NCBI RefSeq assembly: GCF_013374995.1
Contig: NZ_CP056030.1
Coordinates: forward strand, 4,744,501-4,808,500
Direction: 5' to 3'
From: Pseudomonas eucalypticola
GTDB taxonomy: Bacteria; Pseudomonadota; Gammaproteobacteria; Pseudomonadales; Pseudomonadaceae
DNA length: 64,000 nt
In this document: in pieces, positions 53,011-61,197 of the stretch
Position numbering within the stretch: the first letter of the stretch is position 1
Layout of the letters: the number at the start of each line of letters is the position of its first letter
The notes under the pieces: generated by a model
Told to the model about the DNA's origin: nothing
The model's input: the letters and a program-made list of their open reading frames with translations, nothing else
The model's database searches: none
Made by a program: the position numbers and the translations under genes

Positions 53011-53411
53011 TGCTTCGCGCCGTCTTCGACAAGCTGACGCATTTCAGCTTCATTCGTTTCCTGATGTCGGGCGGTTTCAACACCGCCCTCACCTACGCTA
53101 TCTACCTGTTGCTTTTGAACCTGACGTCTTATCAGGTCAGCTATAGCGTGGCCTATGGGACGGGTATTCTGATTGCATTCTTGCTTAATCGCTTCTTTGT
53201 TTTCAAAACCCACCAGGGTTTGCGCTCTATCCTGCTCTTCCCGTTGGTCTATGTGGCCCAATACCTGGCAAGCCTGGGCATCCTCTGGGTATGGATAGAC
53301 CAGTTGCATCTGGACGCCAGGCTAGGGCCCCTGGCCGCGATCGTGCTGACCATACCCCTGACTTATGGTCTCTCCAAGCTCATCTTCGGCGCTCAAAAGC
53401 CCAGCGACTGA
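53010..53411 (+). CDS. gtrA: GtrA-family flippase
   Basis: The 133-residue protein has four spans and the GtrA signature FLMSGGFNTALTYAIYLLL and GTGILIAFLLNRFFVFK. GtrA proteins are thought to flip undecaprenyl-phosphate-linked sugars to the periplasm for O-antigen side-branch addition. It overlaps the acetyltransferase-ketoisomerase stop by one base and ends the plus-strand run, converging on wbpL. Confidence 0.93.
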   Translation: MLRAVFDKLTHFSFIRFLMSGGFNTALTYAIYLLLLNLTSYQVSYSVAYGTGILIAFLLNRFFVFKTHQGLRSILLFPLVYVAQYLASLGILWVWIDQLHLDARLGPLAAIVLTIPLTYGLSKLIFGAQKPSD

Positions 53412-53418
53412 GTGCGCT

Positions 53419-54426
53419 TTACTCGCGACTGCCTGCCTTGAAGCGATATGCCAAGAGGCAGAGCGGCGCGTAGGCTAGCGCCAACCCTGCAATACCATAG
53501 GCAGGGTTGAACGCCGCCCAGGCCGCGATCGGCAACAACCAGCACACGTTGATAACCACCACGCCCATCGTCACCGTGCGGTGGCTGACGTAGTGGCGCG
53601 AAGCGAATTGGTACGCGTGGCTGCGGTGAGCCTGATACACCTTGTCCCCACGCAACAGCCGATGCAACAAAGTCCACGTGGCATCAACCACGAACACCCC
53701 TAGCAATATCAACCAACTCCACAGGAAAGCGCTATTGGACCAGGCCCCCTGCAAGGCCAGCGCACCAATGATCAACCCGAGGAAACCGCTGCCAGCATCG
53801 CCCATGAAAATTTTCGCGGGCGGAAAATTCCAGATCAGGAAGCCGGCCACCGCCGTGCACATCACCAATGGGTATCCGATCAATTCAGTATGGCCGGTCA
53901 CCCCATAGATCAGGCAAGCACCGGCACACACGAAAATCGCTTCGGCGCTTGCCAGGCCATCAATGCCATCCATGAAGTTATAAAGGTTCAGCACCCAGAC
54001 GAGGTAGACCAGTGCCAACCCTGCCCCTGACCAACCAAGGTCGATCTGACCCCACGGCGTCGCCAGCGGAGCCAGGCCGCCCAGCCAGAACAGCGCCCAC
54101 CCCGCCGCCACGAAATGCCCCAGCAAGCGCCAGCGCGCAGCAATGTGCCCATGGTCATCTGCGAAACCGAGAATCGACACCAGTACCCCCGCTCCCAGAT
54201 AGGCTATTGCAGAAGACTCGCTGGCGAGCCCGACCGACGCCAGTGCCGGCACGGCGAGCAGGAATGTCACGACGATGGAAACACCACCCCCGCGAGGTGT
54301 AGGAATCGAGTGAGAGCTTCGTTCATTGGGCACGTCTATCAAGCTTCGTGCCAATGCGTATCGCCGCAGCAGCCCGGTCATGGCGAACGACAGAAGGAGA
54401 ACGGCGACGCAAATCCAAATGATCAT
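53419..54426 (-). CDS. wbpL: Undecaprenyl-phosphate sugar-1-phosphate transferase
   Basis: The 335-residue protein has about ten to eleven spans and belongs to the MraY/WecA/WbpL family: VPNERSSHSIPTPRGGGVSI near the start, LNLYNFMDGIDGLAS, the catalytic-loop FMGDAGSGFLG, and RSHAYQFASRHYVSH near the end. It transfers a HexNAc-1-phosphate (FucNAc or QuiNAc type) to undecaprenyl phosphate and so primes O-antigen assembly. The ATG at 54426 overlaps the epimerase stop (ATGA). Confidence 0.95.
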   Translation of the reverse strand: MIIWICVAVLLLSFAMTGLLRRYALARSLIDVPNERSSHSIPTPRGGGVSIVVTFLLAVPALASVGLASESSAIAYLGAGVLVSILGFADDHGHIAARWRLLGHFVAAGWALFWLGGLAPLATPWGQIDLGWSGAGLALVYLVWVLNLYNFMDGIDGLASAEAIFVCAGACLIYGVTGHTELIGYPLVMCTAVAGFLIWNFPPAKIFMGDAGSGFLGLIIGALALQGAWSNSAFLWSWLILLGVFVVDATWTLLHRLLRGDKVYQAHRSHAYQFASRHYVSHRTVTMGVVVINVCWLLPIAAWAAFNPAYGIAGLALAYAPLCLLAYRFKAGSRE

Positions 54427-55373
54427 GCTCTGGTCTGGCTCATGAAGTAATGCACAGTACGATTTATCCCTTCGACCGTTCGCATGGGTGGTGTCCAGCC
54501 CAGCAGGTTGTTGTTCTTTTCGATGTCCACCTGCAAGGACGCCGTTAGTCGCTGAAGTACACCACGTCTGCCCAGCAGCCCGGCAGCCCACCCCAGCATC
54601 CAGACAGGCACGGGCAGCAAGCGAGCCCGCCTGCCCATGGCATCGGCGATAACAGCGAGCAACCGTGAGGTAGAAATGGGTTCTTGATCACTCGCCAGGA
54701 ATATCTGATTGGCCGCTGCCGGGTGCTGTAGGCAGACACGCACAAGGTCCACGAGGTTATCCAGATAGACCAGACTGCGGCGGTTATCTATGGCGCCCAG
54801 AGGCAATGGCACGCCGCGGCGCACCCACCGCAGCATCGCCAGGAAGTTAGCCTTAACCCCGGGCCCGTACACCAATGGGGGACGGATGATTACGACCTGC
54901 ATTCCGCCCTCGGCAGCCAACGCCATTAAGGCGGTTTCCGCCTCCGATTTGGAAATGCCATAGGCGTCCTGAGGCGCCGGTGCATCGTCGGCATAAAACT
55001 TCCGGCCCGGGAGGGTCACCTCACCGTTCACCTTGATGGAACTGAGATAGATGAAACGTTTCACACCGCTCGCTTGGGCATGTCGAGCCAGCGCCAGTGT
55101 GGCGTCGACATTGGCTTGCCGAAAGGCCGCTAACGCATCACCCGCTGTTTCATGCATCACATGAACTCGCGCCGCGCAGTGAACGACCACATCGATATCG
55201 GTCAGAATGGGCAGACAATCAGGCCGGGCCAGGTCGAATTGGCGAGCAGGACTGTGCGCATCACCCCGCACGCAAGAAATGATACTGAGCAATGGTATCT
55301 GCTCGAGGGCGCGCACTATCGCCCCCCCGACAAACCCCGTGGCACCGGTCACCAGTACAGCTGTGGAACTCAT
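54423..55373 (-). CDS. NAD-dependent nucleotide-sugar epimerase/reductase (WbpV/WbpK-like)
   Basis: The 316-residue extended SDR has the NAD motif TGATGFVGGAIVRAL, VVVHCAARVHVM, SSIKVNGE, and YGISKSEAE as the catalytic Tyr-Lys pair. With WbpM it would complete the UDP-FucNAc or UDP-QuiNAc used by WbpL; WbpK- and WbpV-type enzymes reduce the 4-keto group. It overlaps both the GT2 upstream and wbpL downstream by 4 bp, so all three are co-translated. Confidence 0.92.
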   Translation of the reverse strand: MSSTAVLVTGATGFVGGAIVRALEQIPLLSIISCVRGDAHSPARQFDLARPDCLPILTDIDVVVHCAARVHVMHETAGDALAAFRQANVDATLALARHAQASGVKRFIYLSSIKVNGEVTLPGRKFYADDAPAPQDAYGISKSEAETALMALAAEGGMQVVIIRPPLVYGPGVKANFLAMLRWVRRGVPLPLGAIDNRRSLVYLDNLVDLVRVCLQHPAAANQIFLASDQEPISTSRLLAVIADAMGRRARLLPVPVWMLGWAAGLLGRRGVLQRLTASLQVDIEKNNNLLGWTPPMRTVEGINRTVHYFMSQTRA

Positions 55374-56290
55374 CCCTCGTACCCCGCCGTGAATGTCGCC
55401 AGAAGGCAGGCCAGCCGAAACATCCACTGGTCACGGCGCCTACGCCGGCACTGCGTCGCATAGGAGAACAAGGCAAGCAGGGTTCGCCGCGAGAGATTGC
55501 CGTTCCCGGGGAGCACCGCCCAAGGCCGCCCAATCAATTGCGAAATAAGCGCGACCTGACCAAACCACCAACCATCACGGATACGCGAGAGTCTTTGCAG
55601 CAGCGACTTGAGCCCTACGTTGGCGCCCACCTGGTTGTGAGGATGCTGTCGGTAATCCAGGCCTGGGCGAGAATCAATGTACCAGCCGTACCCGTGACTG
55701 CGCGCAAAGGCATAGATAAACCAATCATGCAGCGTAATAGCCTGCGCGGCATCCCAATGCGCACATAAGTGCACCTTGAAGGCGCTCGCCAAGGGAGCTG
55801 CCAGCACGTAGGTGCAACCAGGCCCTGCCGCTTCGAACAGATGGTCCCATGCAACCTGTGGCTGCGCCTTGTCCAACAGGCGGCGGCGACCATCCGGCCA
55901 GAACGCAGTGACATTGCTGGAGTAGGCTTGCGGTTCGCTGAACAACAGATATTCGGTGGCACGCTGAAGCTTATCTGGATGCCAGAGATCATCCTGATCG
56001 GATAATGCGATGAAATCGAAAGGCGAGATGTCCACGTCTCGGAACAGGCGGAAGAAGTTCCGCCCTGCCCCGCCCAGCCGGCCGGGCGAAGCCAACACCT
56101 GAGCGTTGCTATGCTGACGCGCATATCCCTCGCACCAGGCTTGGGTATCATCGCTGGAAAGGTCGACGCTGATGAATATCGTTACATCAACTTGGTGCTG
56201 CGCCTGGATCGAGGCCAGCTGCTGTTCGATCCAACGCATCCCATTATAAGCGGCCAACAGTACGGCGACGCGTGGCTTTACCATTGGCAT
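55370..56290 (-). CDS. GT2 glycosyltransferase (rhamnosyltransferase-like), distal copy
   Basis: The roughly 306-residue enzyme has VAVLLAAYNGMRWIEQQLASI, SVDLSSDDTQAW, ALSDQDDLWHPDKLQRA and LHDWFIYAFARSHGYG. These motifs mirror the GT2 at 39664, and the two share DYRQHP/DYRQHS and VGAN/IGAN near the end. It probably adds the second sugar to the WbpL-made primer. ATGs at 56290 and 56284 are both possible; neither has a strong ribosome site. It leads the epimerase-wbpL operon. Confidence 0.88.
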   Translation of the reverse strand: MPMVKPRVAVLLAAYNGMRWIEQQLASIQAQHQVDVTIFISVDLSSDDTQAWCEGYARQHSNAQVLASPGRLGGAGRNFFRLFRDVDISPFDFIALSDQDDLWHPDKLQRATEYLLFSEPQAYSSNVTAFWPDGRRRLLDKAQPQVAWDHLFEAAGPGCTYVLAAPLASAFKVHLCAHWDAAQAITLHDWFIYAFARSHGYGWYIDSRPGLDYRQHPHNQVGANVGLKSLLQRLSRIRDGWWFGQVALISQLIGRPWAVLPGNGNLSRRTLLALFSYATQCRRRRRDQWMFRLACLLATFTAGYEG

Positions 56291-56452
56291 CAATCGTTTA
56301 CCAAAAACGAAACGAGGGCCGCTATTCTAGCTTGATACCTAAGCAAAAATCACTGTTCAGCAACGTTTGCAAATAAGGTCCACCGATGAAGCTTCCGGGG
56401 TCTTGTTCCGATTTTGGTTACTTGGAACGGAAAGCGTTCAGGCGCCTTTGCA

Positions 56453-56469
56453 ACTTGCCCTAAGCAAGT
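56453..56469 (-). terminator. Hairpin downstream of the LapA-domain gene
   Basis: ACTTGC-CCTAA-GCAAGT is a perfect 6-bp stem just past the minus-strand stop at 56500. A second small stem GAACG-GAAAG-CGTTC lies at 56425-56439. They mark the boundary between the ihfB transcript and the O-antigen genes. Confidence 0.4.
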
Positions 56470-56499
56470 CATAACCGGACGAACGACGGTATATGAGCT

Positions 56500-56739
56500 T
56501 CACAAGCCTTTACCGGGAAGCCGCCGACGCCGAAGCAATACTAGCGCCGTAAAGATCGGAGCAATGATCATGCCCATAAGGAAGGCGAGAGTCAGTAGAA
56601 GAGAGACCGGAAGTTGCGGCGCAGATCGCCCCAGGACAACGATAGAAACCGGTTGTGGGTTTTCTATTGCGAATACCACTCCGGCTGCCGCCACGATTAG
56701 TACCAATACAACCAGCAGAAGCCTTCTCAACCTTCCCAC
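56500..56739 (-). CDS. LapA-domain (DUF1049) inner-membrane protein
   Basis: The 79-residue protein has two spans (LLLVVLVLIVAAAGVVFAIEN and VSLLLTLAFLMGMIIAPIF) around a short NPQPVSIVVLG strand, the usual LapA/YciS pattern. In E. coli LapA works with LapB in controlling LPS synthesis through LpxC turnover; no lapB is beside it here. It follows ihfB by 21 bp, the standard arrangement, and abuts the O-antigen locus. Confidence 0.9.
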   Translation of the reverse strand: MGRLRRLLLVVLVLIVAAAGVVFAIENPQPVSIVVLGRSAPQLPVSLLLTLAFLMGMIIAPIFTALVLLRRRRLPGKGL

Positions 56740-56760
56740 AGCATTCTCCTCCCGAAAGGG

Positions 56761-57060
56761 TCACGCGTGCTCATGTTCTTCATCCTCATTGACCCGATCC
56801 CGCAACTCCTTCCCCGGCTTGAAATGAGGCACAAACTTCCCATCCAGACTGACTGACTGCCCAGTCTTCGGGTTACGCCCCACCCGCGGCGCGCGATAGT
56901 GCAACGAGAAGCTGCCGAACCCACGAATCTCAATGCGGTCCCCGGTCGCCAAGCACTGTGACATCTGTTCAAGCATGGTCTTGATAGCCAGCTCCACATC
57001 CTTGGATGAGAGCAAGCCTTGATGGGTGACAATACGGTCGATCAGTTCAGATTTCGTCAT
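56761..57060 (-). CDS. ihfB: Integration host factor subunit beta
   Basis: The 99-residue HU/IHF-fold protein begins [23 protein letters not shown] and has the DNA-bending arm [26 protein letters not shown] with the intercalating Pro. With IhfA it bends DNA at promoters and replication or recombination sites. Its position beside the O-antigen locus matches himD in P. aeruginosa. The ribosome site AAGGGAAA precedes the ATG. Confidence 0.97.
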   Translation of the reverse strand: MTKSELIDRIVTHQGLLSSKDVELAIKTMLEQMSQCLATGDRIEIRGFGSFSLHYRAPRVGRNPKTGQSVSLDGKFVPHFKPGKELRDRVNEDEEHEHA

Positions 57061-57194
57061 ATTTTTCCCTTCTTTATCAAGAAGCTAGACAATCGCTTGA
57101 AAGGTTTTAGCATGGCTGGAGGGTTTTGAACAGCCCGCATATTGACTTGTTGCAAAGCTTTACGGTAGCTCGGCGCGGTATCCTCCCAGAAACC

Positions 57195-57482
57195 TCATGA
57201 CTGCTTGCACTTCACCACCAAGCTGCGGCTCGACAGCCCTGCAGGATTGATACCAAACGGGTAGTCTGGGGTATCGTCCGTCAGGTCCGTCGTCTTCGCC
57301 AATACGTTGTAACCTGAGCTTCCACAGGCCTGCTCCGCCCGTTCATAGCATTTGTCCCAGGAAGATGTAATGCCTGAGCAATTGATGTGCAGCGTTGCTA
57401 CGCCCCTGATCTCATGCGAAGACATTGAGGCGGCGCACCCCGACAACGCCACGCAGAATGCCGCCAGCAGTAGTCCTTTCAT
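57195..57482 (-). CDS. Small lipoprotein of unknown function
   Basis: The 95-residue protein has a lipoprotein signal (MKGLLLAAFCVALSGC) with lipobox LSGC. The mature domain has four further cysteines (HINCSG, KCYERAEQACG, VVKCKQS), so one or two disulphides are likely. The pattern TxxxxCYERAxxxCGxxGY occurs in several small Pseudomonas lipoproteins without known function. The ATG at 57482 is used. Confidence 0.82.
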   Translation of the reverse strand: MKGLLLAAFCVALSGCAASMSSHEIRGVATLHINCSGITSSWDKCYERAEQACGSSGYNVLAKTTDLTDDTPDYPFGINPAGLSSRSLVVKCKQS

Positions 57483-57657
57483 TCTTTGATCCTTGTGCTG
57501 CACCCAAACCGCGCAACTCTCCTAGGCCGAGGTGCGTGCATGCCCTGTTTTAGGTAGACAGCTGATTTCACTAGAGATTCTCCCTCGCCAAGGTATTTCT
57601 TGCAGAGGGTAAGCGTGGCGTTCCTTCATGACTGTTTAATGTAGCAACGCTGAGGAA

Positions 57658-57673
57658 TTTCGCCCGGGCGAAA
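57658..57673. other. Perfect 16-bp palindrome
   Basis: TTTCGCCCGGGCGAAA is an uninterrupted perfect palindrome in the gap between the lipoprotein and cold-shock genes. With no loop it is more like a protein-binding site than a terminator, but no regulator is indicated. Confidence 0.45.
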
Positions 57674-57694
57674 CAGAGAATGGCGCAGGCAAAA

Positions 57695-57722
57695 CCAAGG
57701 CAGCATCAAACAGCTGCCCTGG
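57695..57722 (-). terminator. Hairpin after the first cold-shock gene
   Basis: CCA.GGCAGC and GCTGCC.TGG pair across an 8-base loop (ATCAAACA) just past the minus-strand cold-shock stop at 57733. It is followed on that strand by TTGGTTTTGC. Confidence 0.55.
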
Positions 57723-57732
57723 CGCGCCAGAC

Positions 57733-57939
57733 TCAGAGCGGCGTCACACCTTTGGCTTGCGGCCCTTTCGGCCCATTGGTATCAATGTCGAAAGAAACCG
57801 CCTGGTTTTCAGCCAGGGACTTGAAGCCATCGACCTTGATTTCCTTGAAGTGCACAAACACGTCAGGACCACCGCCATCAACCGTGATGAACCCAAAGCC
57901 CTTGTCGTTGTTGAACCATTTAACTTTACCGGTAGCCAT
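57733..57939 (-). CDS. Cold-shock protein (CspA family)
   Basis: The 68-residue single cold-shock domain has both RNA-binding motifs: KGFGFI (RNP1) and VFVHF (RNP2), in [20 protein letters not shown]. It should act as an RNA chaperone in the cytoplasm. The ATG at 57939 has AAGGAAC upstream. It is the last of three adjacent cold-shock-domain genes on this strand. Confidence 0.95.
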   Translation of the reverse strand: MATGKVKWFNNDKGFGFITVDGGGPDVFVHFKEIKVDGFKSLAENQAVSFDIDTNGPKGPQAKGVTPL

Positions 57940-57974
57940 TTGCTGTTCCTTGGAGGCGGTGATCGAGCCTAGGC

Positions 57975-58184
57975 TCACTCCACAACCTCGATGTTGATTG
58001 CATAAAGCCTGCCGTCCGGGCCCTCCTGGACCTCGTAGGTAACGGCCTGGCCTGGAAGAAAGGTGGGGCCACCCTCCACGCTGGATTTGACCCTGAAGAA
58101 GATCTCACGGCCATCGGCGTCATTGGTGATGTACCCGATACCCGCCCTGCTGGAGTCGAGCGGCTCATCCGCGTGCTTTTCCAT
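57975..58184 (-). CDS. Divergent cold-shock-domain-like protein
   Basis: The 69-residue protein sits between two normal csp genes. Its core ([21 protein letters not shown], then [27 protein letters not shown]) keeps the spacing and beta strands of a cold-shock domain. However, RNP1 is degraded (GIGYI for GFGFI) and RNP2 reads IFFRV instead of VFVHF. The N-terminal 12 residues are unusual. It may have lost RNA binding or gained another ligand. It is 6 bp from its upstream neighbour's stop. Confidence 0.7.
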   Translation of the reverse strand: MEKHADEPLDSSRAGIGYITNDADGREIFFRVKSSVEGGPTFLPGQAVTYEVQEGPDGRLYAINIEVVE

Positions 58185-58190
58185 GGCGGC

Positions 58191-58391
58191 CTACTCGTTT
58201 TCGACGTCGATCGCCTGCTCACCTTTGGCTGTGCGCTCGACCGTGAAGGTAACCCTCTGGCCTTCCGTCAGGCTCTTGTAGCCCGGCGCCTTGATGGCCT
58301 TGTAATGGACGAACAGGTCATTGCCGCTCTCGGATGAGATAAAGCCAAACCCCTTGTCGTTGTTGAACCATTTGACTGTGCCCGTCGGCAT
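58191..58391 (-). CDS. Cold-shock protein (CspA family)
   Basis: The 66-residue cold-shock domain [21 protein letters not shown] has intact RNP1 (KGFGFI) and RNP2 (LFVHY). The ATG at 58391 follows AAGGAGA. It is the first gene of a three-gene cold-shock run that lies between rpsA and ihfB. Confidence 0.95.
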   Translation of the reverse strand: MPTGTVKWFNNDKGFGFISSESGNDLFVHYKAIKAPGYKSLTEGQRVTFTVERTAKGEQAIDVENE

Positions 58392-58699
58392 GAAACCATC
58401 TCCTTGAAAAATCAAATAGGCAGATTGCGGGAACCTGCATGCATCCTGCGGACACCTGTATCGATCCGGCCAGGTAACGACGATAGTGCGCGAGGGATGC
58501 ACGCGGATCAACGAGGGGTTTGTTTCAAAAATGAACGGTGTCGGACCGGTTGGCGGGGGGTGTGATAAGCCGGGATGCAGGCTGTAGGAAAATAGGTACG
58601 AGGCGTCTTCCGGAGGGGCCGCTCCGCGTGGAGCACAGAAATCGCAGGCATGAAAAAGGGCGACCGAAGTCGCCCTTTTTCTTAATGGTCAGTCAGAAC
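58392..58699. other. Region between rpsA and the cold-shock genes
   Basis: About 300 bp with no gene. It contains the rpsA terminator on its right side and the cold-shock promoter and long 5' leader region on its left, as expected for cold-shock mRNAs. Confidence 0.55.
58652..58681 (-). terminator. Intrinsic terminator of rpsA
   Basis: GAAAAAGGGCGAC-CGAA-GTCGCCCTTTTTC is a textbook stem with flanking A and T tracts, 19 bp past the minus-strand rpsA stop. It works in either direction. Confidence 0.92.
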
Positions 58700-60388
58700 T
58701 TAGTTCTGCTTTTCCATTTGAGCACGCAGCAGGTCACCCAGGGTGGTTGGACCGGTTGCGATGTCCGAAGCAGCTGGCTTGTCGCGCAGGCTCTGGATTG
58801 CTTCTTTCTCGTCTTCAACGTCTTTCGACTTGATGGACAAGTTGATCACGCGCGACTTGCGGTCAACGCTGATGATCTTGGCTTCGACTTCTTCGCCTTC
58901 CTTCAGGACGTTACGCGCGTCTTCAACGCGGTCACGGCTGATTTCGGAAGCTTTCAGAGTGGCTTCGATGTCGTCGGCCAGGGTGATGATGGCGCCCTTG
59001 GCGTCAACTTCTTTAACGGTACCGCGAACGATAGCGCCTTTGTCGTTGACAGCAACGTAGTTGGAGAACGGATCGCTTTCCAGTTGCTTGATGCCCAGGG
59101 AGATACGCTCACGCTCTGGATCAACCGACAGGATCACGGTGTTCAGCTCATCGCCTTTCTTGTAGCGGCGTACTGCTTCTTCGCCAGCTTCGTTCCAGGA
59201 GATGTCGGACAGGTGAACCAGACCGTCGATGCCGCCGTCCAGACCAATGAAGATACCGAAATCGGTGATCGACTTGATGGTGCCGGAGATTTCGTCGCCC
59301 TTGTTGAACTGGCCAGAGAAGTCTTCCCATGGGTTCGACTTGCACTGCTTGATGCCCAGGGAGATACGACGACGCTCTTCGTCGATGTCCAGAACCATGA
59401 CTTCCACTTCGTCGCCGACTTGTACGACTTTCGAAGGGTGGATGTTCTTGTTGGTCCAGTCCATTTCGGAAACGTGTACCAGACCTTCAACGCCTTCTTC
59501 CAGCTCAGCGAAGCAGCCGTAGTCGGTCAGGTTGGTCACGCGCGCCATGACGCGGGTGTTCTCTGGGTAACGAGCCTTGATAGCAACCCATGGGTCTTCA
59601 CCCAGTTGCTTGAAGCCCAGGGAAACGCGGTTGCGCTCGCGATCGTACTTCAGAACCTTGACGTCGATCTCGTCGCCAACGTTGACCACTTCGGAAGGGT
59701 GCTTGATGCGCTTCCAGGCCATGTCGGTGATGTGCAGCAGGCCGTCCACGCCGCCCAGGTCCACGAAGGCGCCGTAGTCGGTGAGGTTCTTGACGATACC
59801 CTTGACTTGCTGGCCTTCCTGCAGCGATTCCAGCAGAGCTTCGCGCTCGGCCGAGTTCTCTGCTTCCAGGACGCTGCGACGGGAAACGACAACGTTGTTG
59901 CGCTTCTGGTCCAGCTTGATGACCTTGAATTCCAGCTCTTTGCCTTCCAGGTGCGTGGTATCACGAACCGGACGGACATCAACCAGGGAACCAGGCAGGA
60001 ACGCACGGATGCCGTTAACGTCGACAGTGAAGCCGCCTTTAACCTTACCGTTGATAACGCCCTTGACCACTTCTTCGGCGGCGAAAGCTGCTTCCAGAAC
60101 AATCCAGCACTCGGCGCGCTTGGCTTTTTCACGGGACAGCTTGGTTTCGCCAAAGCCGTCTTCGACCGCGTCCAGCGCAACGTGAACTTCGTCACCGACC
60201 TTGATGGTCAGCTCGCCAGCTTCGTTGTAGAACTGCTCGAGCGGGATGACGCCCTCGGACTTCAGACCAGCGTGGACAGTAACCCAGTCACCGTCGATAT
60301 CGACAACGATACCGGTGATGATCGCACCTGGTTGAAGGTTGAGGGTTTTCAGGCTTTCTTCAAAGAGTTCTGCAAAGCTTTCGCTCAT
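58700..60388 (-). CDS. rpsA: 30S ribosomal protein S1
   Basis: The 562-residue protein consists of six S1 (OB-fold) repeats, visible as recurrent GxVxxxxxxGxxVDxGGVxGLxHxSD segments (for example [20 protein letters not shown] and [20 protein letters not shown]). It brings mRNA to the ribosome. The length is as expected for Pseudomonas. It lies between cmk and the cold-shock genes and has its own strong terminator. Confidence 0.98.
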   Translation of the reverse strand: MSESFAELFEESLKTLNLQPGAIITGIVVDIDGDWVTVHAGLKSEGVIPLEQFYNEAGELTIKVGDEVHVALDAVEDGFGETKLSREKAKRAECWIVLEAAFAAEEVVKGVINGKVKGGFTVDVNGIRAFLPGSLVDVRPVRDTTHLEGKELEFKVIKLDQKRNNVVVSRRSVLEAENSAEREALLESLQEGQQVKGIVKNLTDYGAFVDLGGVDGLLHITDMAWKRIKHPSEVVNVGDEIDVKVLKYDRERNRVSLGFKQLGEDPWVAIKARYPENTRVMARVTNLTDYGCFAELEEGVEGLVHVSEMDWTNKNIHPSKVVQVGDEVEVMVLDIDEERRRISLGIKQCKSNPWEDFSGQFNKGDEISGTIKSITDFGIFIGLDGGIDGLVHLSDISWNEAGEEAVRRYKKGDELNTVILSVDPERERISLGIKQLESDPFSNYVAVNDKGAIVRGTVKEVDAKGAIITLADDIEATLKASEISRDRVEDARNVLKEGEEVEAKIISVDRKSRVINLSIKSKDVEDEKEAIQSLRDKPAASDIATGPTTLGDLLRAQMEKQN

Positions 60389-60468
60389 TTTAATTCCTGT
60401 AGATTTGGGCGGAGAAAACGCCCATCAGCCGCACTCCAGACAATGCGGGTTCGTTCATAGTAAAGAAG

Positions 60469-60500
60469 GCGCACGGGCTAGGGACTGGTTTCCCGTGCGC
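60469..60500 (-). terminator. Hairpin after cmk
   Basis: GCGCACGGG and CCCGTGCGC form a perfect 9-bp stem just past the cmk stop, followed on the minus strand by CTTCTTTACT. It may be a partial terminator between cmk and rpsA. Confidence 0.65.
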
Positions 60501-60507
60501 TTTCTGG

Positions 60508-61197
60508 TCACCCGGCGATATCGCGGATTGCGATTTCGCTCATGATGCGTTCCAGCACCTGCTCGATGGACAATTCCGTGGAATCCAGCTGAATGGCGTC
60601 GGCCGCCGGTTTGAGCGGGGCCACCGCTCGCTGGGTGTCGCGTTCATCACGCGCACGTATCTCATCTAGCAGACTCGACAGACTAACATCTTCGCCTTTG
60701 CCCTTCAACTGCAAGTAACGTCGACGCGCACGCTCCTCGGCACTGGCGGTCAGGAAGACCTTCAATGGCGCATCGGGGAACACCACGGTGCCCATGTCAC
60801 GGCCGTCGGCGATCAGCCCCGGGGCCTCGCGAAAGGCGCGCTGGCGCTGCAGCAAGGCTTCGCGCACGGCCGGCAGGGCCGCGACTTTCGACGCGCCGGC
60901 GCCGGCGGTTTCAGTGCGGATGACGGTGCTGACTTCATCGCCTTCCAGAATGATGCGTTGCAGCTGACCTTCGGTCGCGGCGATGAACTGAACATCCAGA
61001 TGAGCGGCAAGCTGAGCCAGCAGCACTTCATTGTCCAGGGCCACGCCATGGTTGCCGGCATTGAAGGCCAGCAGGCGGTACAAGGCGCCGGAGTCAAGCA
61101 GGTTCCAGCCCAGGCGCTTGGCCAGGATGCCGGCCACGGTGCCCTTGCCAGAGCCACTAGGGCCGTCGATGGTAATTACTGGCGCGTGGGAAATCAC
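60508..61197 (-). CDS. cmk: Cytidylate kinase
   Basis: The 229-residue P-loop kinase has [20 protein letters not shown] at the start, [13 protein letters not shown] for nucleotide monophosphate binding, and the [10 protein letters not shown] lid. It phosphorylates CMP and dCMP. Translation starts at GTG 61197, overlapping the stop of the tyrA-aroA gene (GTGA), so the two are coupled. The open frame further upstream lies inside that gene. Confidence 0.96.
   Translation of the reverse strand: MISHAPVITIDGPSGSGKGTVAGILAKRLGWNLLDSGALYRLLAFNAGNHGVALDNEVLLAQLAAHLDVQFIAATEGQLQRIILEGDEVSTVIRTETAGAGASKVAALPAVREALLQRQRAFREAPGLIADGRDMGTVVFPDAPLKVFLTASAEERARRRYLQLKGKGEDVSLSSLLDEIRARDERDTQRAVAPLKPAADAIQLDSTELSIEQVLERIMSEIAIRDIAG

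Noticed and set aside
58538..60460. 640-residue plus-strand open frame opposite rpsA
   Set aside because: It is the exact antisense of rpsA; the six S1 repeats on the minus strand are unmistakable, and GC-rich codon bias opens the opposite frame.
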